Source: Paludibacteraceae bacterium
Lineage (GTDB): Bacteria > Bacteroidota > Bacteroidia > Bacteroidales > Paludibacteraceae
Reading direction: 5' to 3'
NCBI GenBank assembly: GCA_024401435.1
Contig: JAKSLB010000002.1
Location: 62,001 to 126,000, forward strand
DNA length: 64,000 nt
Positions 36,823 through 46,226 of the stretch are shown here, one piece after another. Each line of letters starts with the position of its first letter. The stretch's first letter is position 1. Position numbers and translations under genes: made by a program. Under the pieces are notes generated by a model that made no database searches, was not told the DNA's origin, and saw only the letters and a list, made by a program, of their open reading frames with translations.

Positions 36823-37287
36823 ATGAGACGTTGTTATAAAATATTATTGCTGATTTTCATGGTGATGGTGCCTTATTTCATTCAGGCTCAAACAACATCT
36901 TTTCGTTCATTTAGAGAAACTAAGGGCGCAGTCACTTCTGATTCTAGGGATATGTATGTATGGGGACCATGGGTACAGAGTTCTTCTATTTTCGTGTTGG
37001 ACTTGCCTAAAAAAGTCATCTTGGTTGAAGATAGAAATCTAAAAAAGAAATATAAGTATGAGGTTTTTGATAAACCACAAAAATGGATTGTCAAAAAAAA
37101 TTACAAATACATTAATTTCGAATGTATGGAGTCAAAATCGTTAGAAAAATATTACATTCGTTTGTGTGAGTATGATACAGGAGAATTTAAAATTACAATT
37201 ATGACTCCTAAAAAGGCTGTCCGTTATCAGGTAGTCCTTCTTAAGGATGAGGAACCAGATGTTAAATTTGAAGATTTTGAAGATTGA
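36823..37287 (+). CDS. Small secreted protein of unknown function
   Basis: 154 residues with a signal peptide (MRRCYKILLLIFMVMVPYFIQA). The mature part is basic in the middle (LKKKYKYEVFDKPQKWIVKKNYKYINF) and acidic at the end (DEEPDVKFEDFED). Aromatic-rich short strands suggest a small beta-protein of about 130 residues. No lipobox. I recognise no family. It has its own promoter region and terminator and is convergent with tamL. Confidence 0.72.
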   Translation: MRRCYKILLLIFMVMVPYFIQAQTTSFRSFRETKGAVTSDSRDMYVWGPWVQSSSIFVLDLPKKVILVEDRNLKKKYKYEVFDKPQKWIVKKNYKYINFECMESKSLEKYYIRLCEYDTGEFKITIMTPKKAVRYQVVLLKDEEPDVKFEDFED

Positions 37288-37316
37288 TTAATAATCAAAA
37301 AAACATATGTAATTTC

Positions 37317-37349
37317 AGGCGTATCTTTTATCGATACGCCTTTTTTTTA
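37317..37349 (+). terminator. Terminator of the small secreted protein gene
   Basis: Perfect 9-bp stem AGGCGTATC/GATACGCCT, 7-nt loop, followed by T8. It overlaps the end of convergent tamL. Confidence 0.85.
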
Positions 37350-39659
37350 GAATGGATATCCAATAGCGAAATGTAGAGCACAATCATCTTTCCATGTTAA
37401 TCCGTTGAATCTCCAATTGTCATTTATTCTACATGGATTATAAGCTTTGATACCAAGATCGAATCGAATCAAGAAGTAACTGAAATCAAGTCTTAATCCG
37501 AGTCCATATGCCAGTGCAATCTGTTTGTAAAATTTATCAAATTCGAATTGCCCATTAGGTTGTGCTTCATATTTTTCTATAGTCCAAACATTCCCGGCAT
37601 CAAGGAAAGCTGCAGCCTCTAATTTCCAGAATAATTTGGCCCTATATTCCATATTCATTAATAGCTTAATATCTCCAGTTTGTTTGACAAAGTCATTGTA
37701 GTTCTCAGATGTATATTCACCAGGTCCTAATGTTCTGACAGACCATCCTCTGACTCCATTTGCTCCTCCTCCAAAGAATCTTTTTTCGAATGGTATGACC
37801 GATGCGTTTCCATACGGGAAGGCAATTCCTATTCCGACATGGTATACAATTCTATTTCGTTCATCTATCATTTGGTTATATGCATAATCCACCTCTCCTT
37901 TCACATATTGAGAGTAAGGAATGCCTCCGACTTCATATTGCCCATCGTCATTCTTCTTGCGATGACTTATGTTGTTTATTCCATAGAGTATGTTTCCTGC
38001 TGTTTCTATAGATACTTTATAGTATGTTTTATTCGTTTTCGTTTGCATCGCTTGATTGTCATATGAAATGGAAAACCCAGTATTCATTATGAAGTGATCT
38101 GAGTAACTTTCTCTAAGTACAGAATATTTGTCTGCCTTATAGATTGAATCGAATGTCTCACTAGTCGAAATGTTGATGTAATTTAAGTCAATTAAATTTA
38201 GGGAATACTTGTAAAATCTTCTGTAATTCCACATGTATTTCATACCTGTCGATATAGTCGTTCTTTCGTATGTCTGTGGTCGGATTTGATAGTTGTAATT
38301 GATTTTAAATTCCGTACTAGCATCAATTCTTCGTTTGAAATCTTTTCGTAAGAAAGGGAAAATGAAACGAGGGAAATTTAAGGATACTTCTCCTCCGAGA
38401 TCCAAGACATATTTATGCAAAATTTCTTGTATTCCAGAATATGCTTCTTGTGCATATTTTGCTTTTACGCCTAACACTTCCGATCCTCTAAAAACATTTT
38501 TATGTGCATATCCCAGATTGGCAGCAAATCCTAAATCACCATCAGAGTTTGTCCCTTCAATATCAATGGAAAAGGATTGTGGCTTCGCAGAATAAAGTGA
38601 TATGTCACAATCTAATTCATTTTCTCCATTATGTAAATCGTTAAATCTAATGCTTGATGCTCTCAGAATTCCCAGAGAATTAAATCTCGAATAGGTTCTT
38701 TCTACAATAAAATCACTATACATGCTGTGTGGCATGATTCGTAATCCTTCTTCTATTACATCTGGGTTCAATAAAGGCTTTCCATTGGAGTAAATCACAA
38801 TGTTTTTATTGTATGCCAATGTGTCTAGTTTGCCCACATTCGTTTCTGTCGTGGTAGACCCATTGTATGTTGTAATATTGATGTTTCTAATTTTGTATTG
38901 CTGGTGCTTGGATTCGATTTCTGATCCGTCTGGTAGTGTAATGATATATGGCTTTAAAATAATTTTTAAGTCTACTTCATGGTCACCGACACTACTATCT
39001 GCAGTGAATGCTAAACATTCTTTGTTAAAATAATAGTAGCCTCGTCTTCTTAAAAATGTGGAAATACGTTCTCTTTCATCGTCTAATACGTCAATGTCAA
39101 ACAAATCACCCTTTTTGATTTTGGTTTGCGTATATCCTCCTCTGCTTTTCAAAAGAGAGTCAATGACAGGGTCCGTATCGAAATTATTCTCGATGTTTCT
39201 GATACGATAGGGTTGATTAGGCGTTATATGATAATTAACCTCTATTTTTTTCTTCTTTGTTTCTGTTAGTGAAGATACTTCTGCTTGCATGTAACCTTTG
39301 GTTTTCATGTATTTCTGAAGTTCTTTTTCTGATTGGAAGGTAAGAAACGGATCATAGATGACAGGTGGCTCTCCAGATTCTTTTAATTTTCGATTGATTT
39401 TTTTTGTTGTGTCTTTCCCTGATAAATTGTATATGCCGAGATGTATTCTAAATAAACCGAACACTTTGAAATTTGGTCGTTGACGTAGGTATTGTGTTAA
39501 ATCATTTTCGTTTGCGACATTCCCATCAACCTTGATATTCGTCCGATTTAACAGGTAACTGCCTTCTGGCACATATTTCGTAGTAGAACATGAAGAGATG
39601 AGAAACATACAGATGCTTCCAATGATCAAAGTTATTGCCTGCCAATTTTTGTTTTTCAC
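37347..39659 (-). CDS. tamL: TamL-like outer-membrane lipoprotein (BamA/TamA superfamily)
   Basis: 770 residues. A lipoprotein signal (MFLISSCSTTKYVPEGSYLL, with the acylated Cys in SSC) is followed by POTRA-like repeats (about 40-330) and a C-terminal 16-strand barrel typical of Omp85 proteins, with the FFGGGANGVRGWSVRTLGPGEY signature. This is the Bacteroidetes TamL architecture, a lipidated TamA relative that partners TamB for outer-membrane homeostasis. No tamB gene is adjacent, unlike the common tamL-tamB pairing. A -7-like TATCTTTG (minus, 39681-39688) lies 22 bases upstream. Confidence 0.85.
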   Translation of the reverse strand: MKNKNWQAITLIIGSICMFLISSCSTTKYVPEGSYLLNRTNIKVDGNVANENDLTQYLRQRPNFKVFGLFRIHLGIYNLSGKDTTKKINRKLKESGEPPVIYDPFLTFQSEKELQKYMKTKGYMQAEVSSLTETKKKKIEVNYHITPNQPYRIRNIENNFDTDPVIDSLLKSRGGYTQTKIKKGDLFDIDVLDDERERISTFLRRRGYYYFNKECLAFTADSSVGDHEVDLKIILKPYIITLPDGSEIESKHQQYKIRNINITTYNGSTTTETNVGKLDTLAYNKNIVIYSNGKPLLNPDVIEEGLRIMPHSMYSDFIVERTYSRFNSLGILRASSIRFNDLHNGENELDCDISLYSAKPQSFSIDIEGTNSDGDLGFAANLGYAHKNVFRGSEVLGVKAKYAQEAYSGIQEILHKYVLDLGGEVSLNFPRFIFPFLRKDFKRRIDASTEFKINYNYQIRPQTYERTTISTGMKYMWNYRRFYKYSLNLIDLNYINISTSETFDSIYKADKYSVLRESYSDHFIMNTGFSISYDNQAMQTKTNKTYYKVSIETAGNILYGINNISHRKKNDDGQYEVGGIPYSQYVKGEVDYAYNQMIDERNRIVYHVGIGIAFPYGNASVIPFEKRFFGGGANGVRGWSVRTLGPGEYTSENYNDFVKQTGDIKLLMNMEYRAKLFWKLEAAAFLDAGNVWTIEKYEAQPNGQFEFDKFYKQIALAYGLGLRLDFSYFLIRFDLGIKAYNPCRINDNWRFNGLTWKDDCALHFAIGYPF

Positions 39660-39680
39660 GACTTCTTATGTATTCTTATG

Positions 39681-39688
39681 CAAAGATA
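39681..39688 (-). promoter_or_regulatory. Possible -7 box of tamL
   Basis: TATCTTTG on the minus strand matches TAnnTTTG; no clear -33. Confidence 0.4.
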
Positions 39689-39740
39689 CGATTTGTATGA
39701 ATCATTATCTATTAAATATAGTTAAATGAAGAACTTTTTT

Positions 39741-39748
39741 TATCTTTG
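39741..39748 (+). promoter_or_regulatory. Possible -7 box of glmM
   Basis: TATCTTTG about 90 bases before the ATG; divergent from the tamL box. Confidence 0.4.
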
Positions 39749-39838
39749 TATTAAATATGTGAATGGTTGGAATCTTTTTGATTCAACCGTTTTCTGATTT
39801 GTTTTTTTTTGAATGTGTTATTCCTAATAAGTAGATTT

Positions 39839-41227
39839 ATGGCTTTAATAAAATCAATTTCAGGTATACGAGGAACTATTGGTGGTGAAGTTGGCGATAA
39901 CTTAACTCCATTAGATGTTGTTAAATTTTCTGCCGCCTTTGGTTCTTGGTTGATGAAGAATAGTAAGGCGACAAATAAAAAAATAGTAGTAGGTCGTGAT
40001 GCTCGTTTGTCTGGTCCAATGGTGGATTCTCTTGTAGAAGGTACTTTGGTTGGACTGGGAATGAATGTGATCAACATTGGGTTGGCTTCAACTCCTACTA
40101 CAGAAATAGCTGTTCAAAAGGAACAAGCATGTGGTGGTATCATCATTACAGCTAGTCATAACCCTAAGCAATGGAATGCATTGAAACTTTTAAATGAAAA
40201 AGGGGAATTCTTGAGTGATAAGGACGGAAAAGAAGTCTTGAGCTTGGCTGCTTCTGAAAAGTTTTCTTTTGCTCAGGTAGAGGAACTTGGTCAGGTCGTT
40301 TGTAAAAATGATTACGGTCAAATACATATCAACGATGTCTTAAATCTTGATTTGGTCCATGTGGATGCTATTAAGAAGGCAAATTTCCGTGTGGCGATTG
40401 ATTGTGTTAATTCTGTTGGAGGTTTAGTTCTTCCTTCTTTGTTGAAAGCATTGGGTGTGAAAGAAATTGCAGAATTAAATTGTGAACCTACCGGATGTTT
40501 CGCTCATAATCCTGAACCATTGCCTGCTCATTTAACTCAAATTTCTGAGAAAATGAAAGAGGGTGGTTATGATGTGGGATTTGTTGTAGACCCTGATGTT
40601 GATCGCTTGGCAATGATTTGTGAAGATGGATCAATGTTTGGTGAAGAATATACTTTGGTTTCTGTTTCTGATTATGTGCTTCGCTACACGAAAGGAAACA
40701 CTGTCTCTAACTTGAGTTCTACTAGAGCTTTGAGTGATGTGACGGTTGCTCGCGGAGGATCTTATTCGGCTGCCGCTGTTGGTGAGGTGAATGTTGTTAC
40801 AAAAATGAAAGAAACGAATGCTGTTATTGGTGGTGAGGGTAATGGTGGTGTTATATATCCTGCTGCTCATTATGGTCGTGATGCTCTTGTTGGAATAGCT
40901 TTGTTCTTATCTTTAATGGCTGAAGAAAAATGTAAGGTTTCTGAATTGAGAAAACGTTATCCAGCCTATTATATTTCGAAAAATAAGATTCAATTAACTC
41001 CTTCAACAGATGTGGATGCTATCTTGCGCACAATGAAGGATAAATATAAAAATGAACGTGTGAATGATATTGATGGCGTTAAAATCGACTTCGCAGATTG
41101 CTGGGTTCATTTGCGTAAATCGAATACCGAACCAATCATTCGTATCTATTCTGAAGCTTCATCAATGGATAAAGCGGATGCTCTTGCTCAAAAAATAATG
41201 AAAGAAATAGAGGAAATATCTAAATAA
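39839..41227 (+). CDS. glmM: Phosphoglucosamine mutase (phosphohexomutase family)
   Basis: The start is MALIKSISGIRGTIGG, matching the family N-terminus; the frame extends 10 codons upstream. 462 residues. Active-site phosphoserine is in IITASHNP, the Mg2+ loop is DPDVDRLAM, the sugar-binding loop GEGNGGVIYP, and the phosphate-binding loop RKSNTEPIIRIYSEA. GlmM converts glucosamine-6-P to glucosamine-1-P for UDP-GlcNAc, feeding peptidoglycan and LPS. Phosphomannomutase/phosphoglucomutase activity cannot be excluded, since the families are close. Confidence 0.85.
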   Translation: MALIKSISGIRGTIGGEVGDNLTPLDVVKFSAAFGSWLMKNSKATNKKIVVGRDARLSGPMVDSLVEGTLVGLGMNVINIGLASTPTTEIAVQKEQACGGIIITASHNPKQWNALKLLNEKGEFLSDKDGKEVLSLAASEKFSFAQVEELGQVVCKNDYGQIHINDVLNLDLVHVDAIKKANFRVAIDCVNSVGGLVLPSLLKALGVKEIAELNCEPTGCFAHNPEPLPAHLTQISEKMKEGGYDVGFVVDPDVDRLAMICEDGSMFGEEYTLVSVSDYVLRYTKGNTVSNLSSTRALSDVTVARGGSYSAAAVGEVNVVTKMKETNAVIGGEGNGGVIYPAAHYGRDALVGIALFLSLMAEEKCKVSELRKRYPAYYISKNKIQLTPSTDVDAILRTMKDKYKNERVNDIDGVKIDFADCWVHLRKSNTEPIIRIYSEASSMDKADALAQKIMKEIEEISK

Positions 41228-41243
41228 GTTTGACTGTTATTTA

Positions 41244-41290
41244 GATAAAAAAATCTCCGAACTTATTGAGTTTCGGAGATTTTTTTTATG
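41244..41290. terminator. Two-way terminator between glmM and the glucosaminidase gene
   Basis: AAATCTCCGAA pairs with TTCGGAGATTT, 10-nt loop, with A-run before and T-run after, so it works for both convergent genes. Confidence 0.9.
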
Positions 41291-41305
41291 GTGTATAAAT
41301 AATAT

Positions 41306-42106
41306 TTATCTTTTTTTAATGATAACCGTGTCGCCAACTTGTGGACGTTGATTGGTTCCTTTGGCAATTTTATTGTATCGTCTTATTTGCCAGGTTCGTA
41401 CATTGAATTCTTTTGCGATTCCTTCGTAAGTGTCACCTTCCTCTGCTTTGACAGCTTTCGTTTTACCCATGTTAATGATTTTGTGTGTGCGATATGCTGC
41501 AATGCTACCCATTGTATGTTCTTTTTTTGCAATAGGTGAAATAACTTCATTGCCATTTTTGATATTTGAATCGTCTGCGTTAGTAGGCATTGTTCCATTG
41601 TCGTAGTAGAACAATTCATAAGTCTCGATGATGTCAATTAATTTTTTTGCATAATCGGACGCTGTTGCATAACCACATTCTTTTAATCCTTTTGCCCAAC
41701 CTTTATAATCTGTTGTTTCTAATGTGAATAATTTTTTATAACGATCTTTCTTTAAAAATTGAGAATGGTCTTCGTAAGATAATTCGACGGATTTGTATTT
41801 TCTGAAACACTCCTGCTTTTTGTCATCGTCGTGATATACTTTGTCACCAGTCCAATCAGAATGACATTTTATTCCAAAGTGATTGTTACTCTTCCTTGCT
41901 AATTCGCTTAATCCAGCACCTGATTCTAATAATCCTTGTGCAAGAGTGATGCTGGCGGGTATGCCATGTTCTTGCATTTTGACTACTGCAATAGGTGCGT
42001 ATTTATTAATGTAATTAATGTAAGATTGTTGCTTCGTTGGTTTTGCATTTGATGATAATGAGAAGAAACAACAAGCTATAATTAGTAAGATTAAACGTGT
42101 TTTCAT
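41306..42106 (-). CDS. Secreted GH73-type glucosaminidase with LysM domain
   Basis: The start is the ATG of MKTRLILLIIACCFFSLSSNA, a signal peptide; the frame runs 36 codons further upstream into the neighbouring gene. 266 residues: a FlgJ-like/GH73 N-acetylglucosaminidase domain (HGIPASITLAQGLLESGAGLSELARKSNNHFGIKC, with the catalytic Glu in LLESG) and a C-terminal LysM module (DTYEGIAKEFNVRTWQIRRYNK). It should cleave peptidoglycan glycan strands in the periplasm during growth or division. A -7-like TATCTTTG (minus) lies at 42130-42137. Confidence 0.88.
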   Translation of the reverse strand: MKTRLILLIIACCFFSLSSNAKPTKQQSYINYINKYAPIAVVKMQEHGIPASITLAQGLLESGAGLSELARKSNNHFGIKCHSDWTGDKVYHDDDKKQECFRKYKSVELSYEDHSQFLKKDRYKKLFTLETTDYKGWAKGLKECGYATASDYAKKLIDIIETYELFYYDNGTMPTNADDSNIKNGNEVISPIAKKEHTMGSIAAYRTHKIINMGKTKAVKAEEGDTYEGIAKEFNVRTWQIRRYNKIAKGTNQRPQVGDTVIIKKR

Positions 42107-42146
42107 ACCTAATGAATAAATGTTATTTGCAAAGATAATGTATTTT

Positions 42147-43442
42147 TTATTTTTCTTTACATTTAGAGAGTAGAACTTCGTACATATTATGCCATCCTTT
42201 CCATGCAAACACATCTGTAATATGTTCGTTATGGAATAATGTTATGAATGTACCATGAACAGACTCTACAACCTCTTTTAGTTTCATGATATATTCCAAA
42301 CTGCTTTCTGGATTTAAACCTAAATCAGACTTTAGTGTTTTGTCCATTACTGCGGTTGGGTATAATTGCAGGGTAGTCTCTCGTTCTTCCTTTAAATTGT
42401 AAAAATAGAAGGGGTGTGACGTACTAGCACGAAATCCAACTTGTGTTGAATAGCAAAGTGACCAGTCGCTGGTAAATCCATTTTTTTCAAGAAGTGTGTA
42501 TGTCTCTGGAATGCAAAATCGTAGATAGTGGAAACGATTAGGTCGTTCTTCGCTATTTTTGTTCCAAAGCATCAGTGCTTTTTCTGTTTTGAAAAATAGT
42601 GGATGCTGACTTGCATGGTAAGAGGGGTGTAATCCTACAATATCTTCTGATGCTATTTGTTTCCGAACTTTTAAATAGGAGTAACTTGGGTAGATGCTGC
42701 GTTTGTCATGTTTCCCAAATGTTCCGCAGTGGAAGAAGAACACAGGGTGAATGTTTCTTTTTTTATGCAGATTGTAAACCATAGAGAGATTGAAGAAAGG
42801 ATCTTTTTTTTCTCTTGTGACAACATCATATCTTTGTTTTAATAATGTTTTATTCCCTTTGATGAAGTCACGAACTGAACAATAAATAAATTGTAGTAAT
42901 CCGTGGTTCCTAAATGCATAGATGTTATCTACATCGATTGTGGGAATGAAACGATAGGAGGGAAGTTTGAATTGTTGATTTATGTCTTTTTGCTGAATAA
43001 GGTCTTTTAGCTTTAAAATCCATCGATCAACTAAAGGTTCCGTTAAAAATCCATTTTGGAAAGCTATGCTTTCTTCTACAGGATATCTTCCATGAATATC
43101 CTTTTTATGACATGTGTATTCTTCGTATCTGCTAAGAAGAAAGAATGATGCTGCCAGTAAGTCAAAAGGAATATCTCCACTTTCTGTCGGGAATAGTGTT
43201 GTGAGATTTTCCCATGTCCCTAATTGAATCTCTTGTGGGTGTATGTCTTGTTCAAAAAGTAAAGTGACAGGTTTGATATGAATGCCATTGTTTTCACATT
43301 CATCCGAATACCAAATGGGAAATCCTTTTATTTCATCTTTATTGGTGGTGATTACATAATCGCACCCCAATATGCGATGAAACAATTGATTGCATATATA
43401 GGTTAATCTGTTGCTCGTATTTTTTGTATAGATTGTAATCAT
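42147..43442 (-). CDS. Polysaccharide-deacetylase-family protein
   Basis: 431 residues without signal peptide. The N-terminal half (about 1-150) resembles the domain preceding NodB-like deacetylases in Bacteroidetes (DUF7033 type). The second half has a NodB-like layout with the metal-region motif FIPTIDVDN and HPSYHAS, plus a C-terminal FHNEHIT. Substrate unknown; a cell-envelope polysaccharide is likely given the neighbouring peptidoglycan hydrolase and acyltransferase. A -7-like TATATTTG (minus, 43467-43474) sits between the start and repeat copy C. Confidence 0.72.
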   Translation of the reverse strand: MITIYTKNTSNRLTYICNQLFHRILGCDYVITTNKDEIKGFPIWYSDECENNGIHIKPVTLLFEQDIHPQEIQLGTWENLTTLFPTESGDIPFDLLAASFFLLSRYEEYTCHKKDIHGRYPVEESIAFQNGFLTEPLVDRWILKLKDLIQQKDINQQFKLPSYRFIPTIDVDNIYAFRNHGLLQFIYCSVRDFIKGNKTLLKQRYDVVTREKKDPFFNLSMVYNLHKKRNIHPVFFFHCGTFGKHDKRSIYPSYSYLKVRKQIASEDIVGLHPSYHASQHPLFFKTEKALMLWNKNSEERPNRFHYLRFCIPETYTLLEKNGFTSDWSLCYSTQVGFRASTSHPFYFYNLKEERETTLQLYPTAVMDKTLKSDLGLNPESSLEYIMKLKEVVESVHGTFITLFHNEHITDVFAWKGWHNMYEVLLSKCKEK

Positions 43443-43483
43443 CTTTTTTAATCATCATTAATACATCAAATATACATAAAAAT

Positions 43484-43675
43484 TTAAGGGAACTTCTATA
43501 AATTCTTTGATTTTAAAAATTTTAAAATAAGGATCATTCGTTCATCTTTTGTGCACTTTTGAATTTTTGTTGTCATCTTGTTGATTCTCAATTAGTCGCA
43601 GTGCTCACACTATTGCTTCTTTTGAATATGCAATCAGTCTGACAAAATCCACTACAATTTATAAAATCCCCTTAA
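43484..43675 (-). repeat. MITE-like element, copy C (diverged), with flanking TTAA repeats
   Basis: The element is 43488-43671 (184 bp), flanked by TTAA at 43484-43487 and 43672-43675. Read on the minus strand: GGGGATTT-TATAAATT left end, TTTTGTCAGAC, central AGTG-TGAG-CACT hairpin, GAGAATCAACAAGATG, TTCAAAAG-GCACAAAAGAT, and AATTTATAGAAGTTCCC right end, in the same order as copies A and B. The right-hand TTAA contains the radC stop codon. Confidence 0.75.
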
Positions 43676-44382
43676 TGTATAAGTCCTTTTTCGTAGAAAC
43701 TAAAATATCCACTATTGGAAATAATGACATGATCGATTAATTTGATGTCACATATCTTGCAACTCTCTGCCATTTTATGAGTGGCTTCTTTGTCTTGCAC
43801 ACTAGGTTCTAAATTTCCAGAGGGATGATTGTGTACCATTATGATACCACTAGCTAATTGTTTCATCGCCTCGTGAATGATTAATCGTATGTCAAAAATG
43901 CAGATGTTTAGACCACCTGAACTCATTTTCTTTTTGGAAATGACTTTATTTCCAGCATTGAGGAAAATAATCCAAGCTTCTTCTGATGATTTACCAATTA
44001 AATCGGGTTTCATGAGATTGTAGATGTCGTTACTACTTTTGATTCCCACGAGATTCCCATTTGTGCTAAATGAAAGACGTTTACTTAACTCAAGAGCAGC
44101 AATGATGGTAATGGCTTTTGCCTCACCTATTCCGTGAAACCCGGAGATGAGTTGATGAATGCTGGATTTAGATAAGGATTCTAGTTGGTTGTCATAATGA
44201 CTAAGTATCCGTTGAGAAAGTTCAACGGCACTTTCTCCTTTGTTGCCAGAGCCAATGAGTATAGCTAGTAGTTCTGCATTTGAAAGTGTACTAGCTCCAA
44301 ATTTCATCATTTTTTCTCGAGGTCTGTCATTTTCTTCCCATTCTTTAATTCGCAAACGTTTTGGTTGATTCTTTTTTGTCAT
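43672..44382 (-). CDS. radC: RadC family JAMM-domain protein
   Basis: 236 residues. An N-terminal helix-hairpin-helix-like part (LISGFHGIGEAKA) precedes a JAB1/MPN metalloprotease-like domain with the metal motif HNHPSGNLEPSVQD. Despite the name, RadC proteins are not established DNA-repair enzymes and the family function is unsettled. The stop codon is part of the TTAA duplication of repeat copy C. The start lies 3 bases after the acyltransferase stop, so the two genes are co-transcribed. Confidence 0.9.
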   Translation of the reverse strand: MTKKNQPKRLRIKEWEENDRPREKMMKFGASTLSNAELLAILIGSGNKGESAVELSQRILSHYDNQLESLSKSSIHQLISGFHGIGEAKAITIIAALELSKRLSFSTNGNLVGIKSSNDIYNLMKPDLIGKSSEEAWIIFLNAGNKVISKKKMSSGGLNICIFDIRLIIHEAMKQLASGIIMVHNHPSGNLEPSVQDKEATHKMAESCKICDIKLIDHVIISNSGYFSFYEKGLIH

Positions 44383-44385
44383 TTG

Positions 44386-45546
44386 TTATTTTTTTATTGC
44401 TTCAAGGTAATTTTTCAGTGGATTGGCGTACATAAGCCACAACTTCTCTTGTAAGAACGGAATGTCTTTATTCGGCAAATCAATTTTGTCAATTTGCTGC
44501 GAGATGTATTTTTCAAAATCCTTCTTTTCCTTTTCTGTATAGTGCACATTTAGATTTTCTTCCGTTTTGTTAAGTAAGTCTAACGCCACATAGTTGATAG
44601 GGAATATATGATAGTTTTTGTGAATTCGATGATCAATAATTTGAGCCAATTTGTTTAAAACCGTGGGCCTATTATCTTCTTCGTTTACTAACTCTTCAAT
44701 TTCTTCATTAATTGGAGTGGTTAGTTCATAGTAAATGTCACCTTTGTTTCCGAAAATACCTACTTTCATGTTGAGAATGTCGTCTTCTTTTGATTTCTGG
44801 TAGTTTTCGTCATCTCTTTTTTGCTGAAATTCTTTCGCTTTCAGATAGTCACAAGAGTCATATTCGTAAGAAATTGAGATAGGAGCGATGTTTAAATCAA
44901 TAAAACCTTGTTTTAAACTGCCCACGGAACTGACTGAAAGCATTTTTAATAAACTTTCTTGCGTGCAATCGTTGGAGTCTTTTGCTCGTCCTTCTCGTTG
45001 TGCAATCCATACAGAGTTCTTCATCTCTGTGATGTTTTGACGAATGTATGCTGATAGTTTTACAAAAGCGTCGAATAGTTCTCTTTTTGTTCCACTCCTT
45101 TTTACTAAGAAACATCTGTTCATTCTCAAACTGTCTGAAATCCATTGCTTGGCACATAGATTGTCTCCAATGGCAATCTCAGATGTTTCCCATCCCAAAA
45201 TATCAAACATGGAGTTTAATATTCCTGCATCCATTATGATGTCTCGGTGATTGGAAATAAACAGATATTTTTTATTCTTGCTTAAAGAATCCAATCCGTT
45301 GAATTGAATATGACTTTTATTTTTCTTTTGGATGGAAAGAATTAATGATGCAATAAACTGATGTTGAAATTCTTGAACTGTCCTGATTTGCTTTAATCTT
45401 TCTATTAAGAAATCAGGGTCTTTATCAGGATATGCAAATTTTAGAATCTCTTTTATTTCGGGATTTTCAATGGTTCTTAGTATTACATCGTTCATTTCCT
45501 CATCGGTGTATGAACGCATATCGTCAAAGTTGAATTCTTTTTCCAT
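44386..45546 (-). CDS. PlsC-like acyltransferase (glycerol-phosphate acyltransferase family)
   Basis: The start is MEKEFNFDDMRSYTDEEM; a 12-codon extension upstream looks unconserved. 386 residues. The acyltransferase block NHRDIIMDAG (NHxxxxD), a GTKRELFDA segment and AQREGRAKDSN (EGxxR-like) are visible. No signal peptide; the enzyme probably works at the inner-membrane face on glycerolipid or lipid A-type acyl transfer. Its exact acceptor is unknown. It is in a minus-strand run with the WbqC-like gene before and radC after. Confidence 0.8.
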   Translation of the reverse strand: MEKEFNFDDMRSYTDEEMNDVILRTIENPEIKEILKFAYPDKDPDFLIERLKQIRTVQEFQHQFIASLILSIQKKNKSHIQFNGLDSLSKNKKYLFISNHRDIIMDAGILNSMFDILGWETSEIAIGDNLCAKQWISDSLRMNRCFLVKRSGTKRELFDAFVKLSAYIRQNITEMKNSVWIAQREGRAKDSNDCTQESLLKMLSVSSVGSLKQGFIDLNIAPISISYEYDSCDYLKAKEFQQKRDDENYQKSKEDDILNMKVGIFGNKGDIYYELTTPINEEIEELVNEEDNRPTVLNKLAQIIDHRIHKNYHIFPINYVALDLLNKTEENLNVHYTEKEKKDFEKYISQQIDKIDLPNKDIPFLQEKLWLMYANPLKNYLEAIKK

Positions 45547-45608
45547 TTTACAAACTAACTTAACCTTTTTTTGATTGAACAAAGATACAAAAAATGTTGA
45601 TATGAATT

Positions 45609-46220
45609 TTACTTGAGATATAAGATTGTCTCTGGTCCCATATTGAACAAAAGGTCTATAATGCTTAGATGTGGTTGAAAACCAAATTTTTGATTGAATA
45701 CTTGATAATACGGTTTGTTCGTTTCTGTATGTTCTTGCTTGGGATGGAAAGACCTTCTTAAATCTTTTGTGTCTGTAAGTTCTTCTGCTTTCTGGTACAT
45801 CTGAGAAAGTGACACATTGGAATGAAGATGGATGAGCTCCATTGTGGTTTCCAATAGACCTTGATTCAAATCCAAAAGATATTCATATTCTTTCGTGAAG
45901 AATGGTTCATAATCTTCTTTGTAATATTCGAAAAATGGCGAGTTGTTATAGGCAGATTCAATGGCGCGCCAATGAATTTGTTGCCATTTTTCTTTGTAGG
46001 ATATTTTTATCTCTTTGAATGCACAGCGTTCTTTGGGACGAATTATAGGCACAACAAGATCCATGATTTGATTACATGTCAAAATACGACATCGGTTGCG
46101 ATAGGTTTGCTTTTCAAAATGATCATATTGCTCGATAATCGTATTCTCATTTTGTGCAATCGCTTGGTAATATTCAATGGGTGCCAAGTATGCACTTGAT
46201 AATATGATGGAATTACTCAT
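45609..46220 (-). CDS. WbqC-like family protein
   Basis: 203 residues, soluble. The opening SAYLAPIEYYQAIAQ, the YRNRCRILTCNQIMDLVVPI segment and the C-terminal YYQVFNQKFGFQPHLSIIDLLFNMG match the WbqC-like family (PF08889), found in O-antigen clusters but also, in Bacteroidetes, beside general envelope genes. Biochemical role unknown. It starts 6 bases after the Big_5 lipoprotein gene ends, so they are one operon. Confidence 0.82.
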   Translation of the reverse strand: MSNSIILSSAYLAPIEYYQAIAQNENTIIEQYDHFEKQTYRNRCRILTCNQIMDLVVPIIRPKERCAFKEIKISYKEKWQQIHWRAIESAYNNSPFFEYYKEDYEPFFTKEYEYLLDLNQGLLETTMELIHLHSNVSLSQMYQKAEELTDTKDLRRSFHPKQEHTETNKPYYQVFNQKFGFQPHLSIIDLLFNMGPETILYLK

Positions 46221-46226
46221 TGTCTG

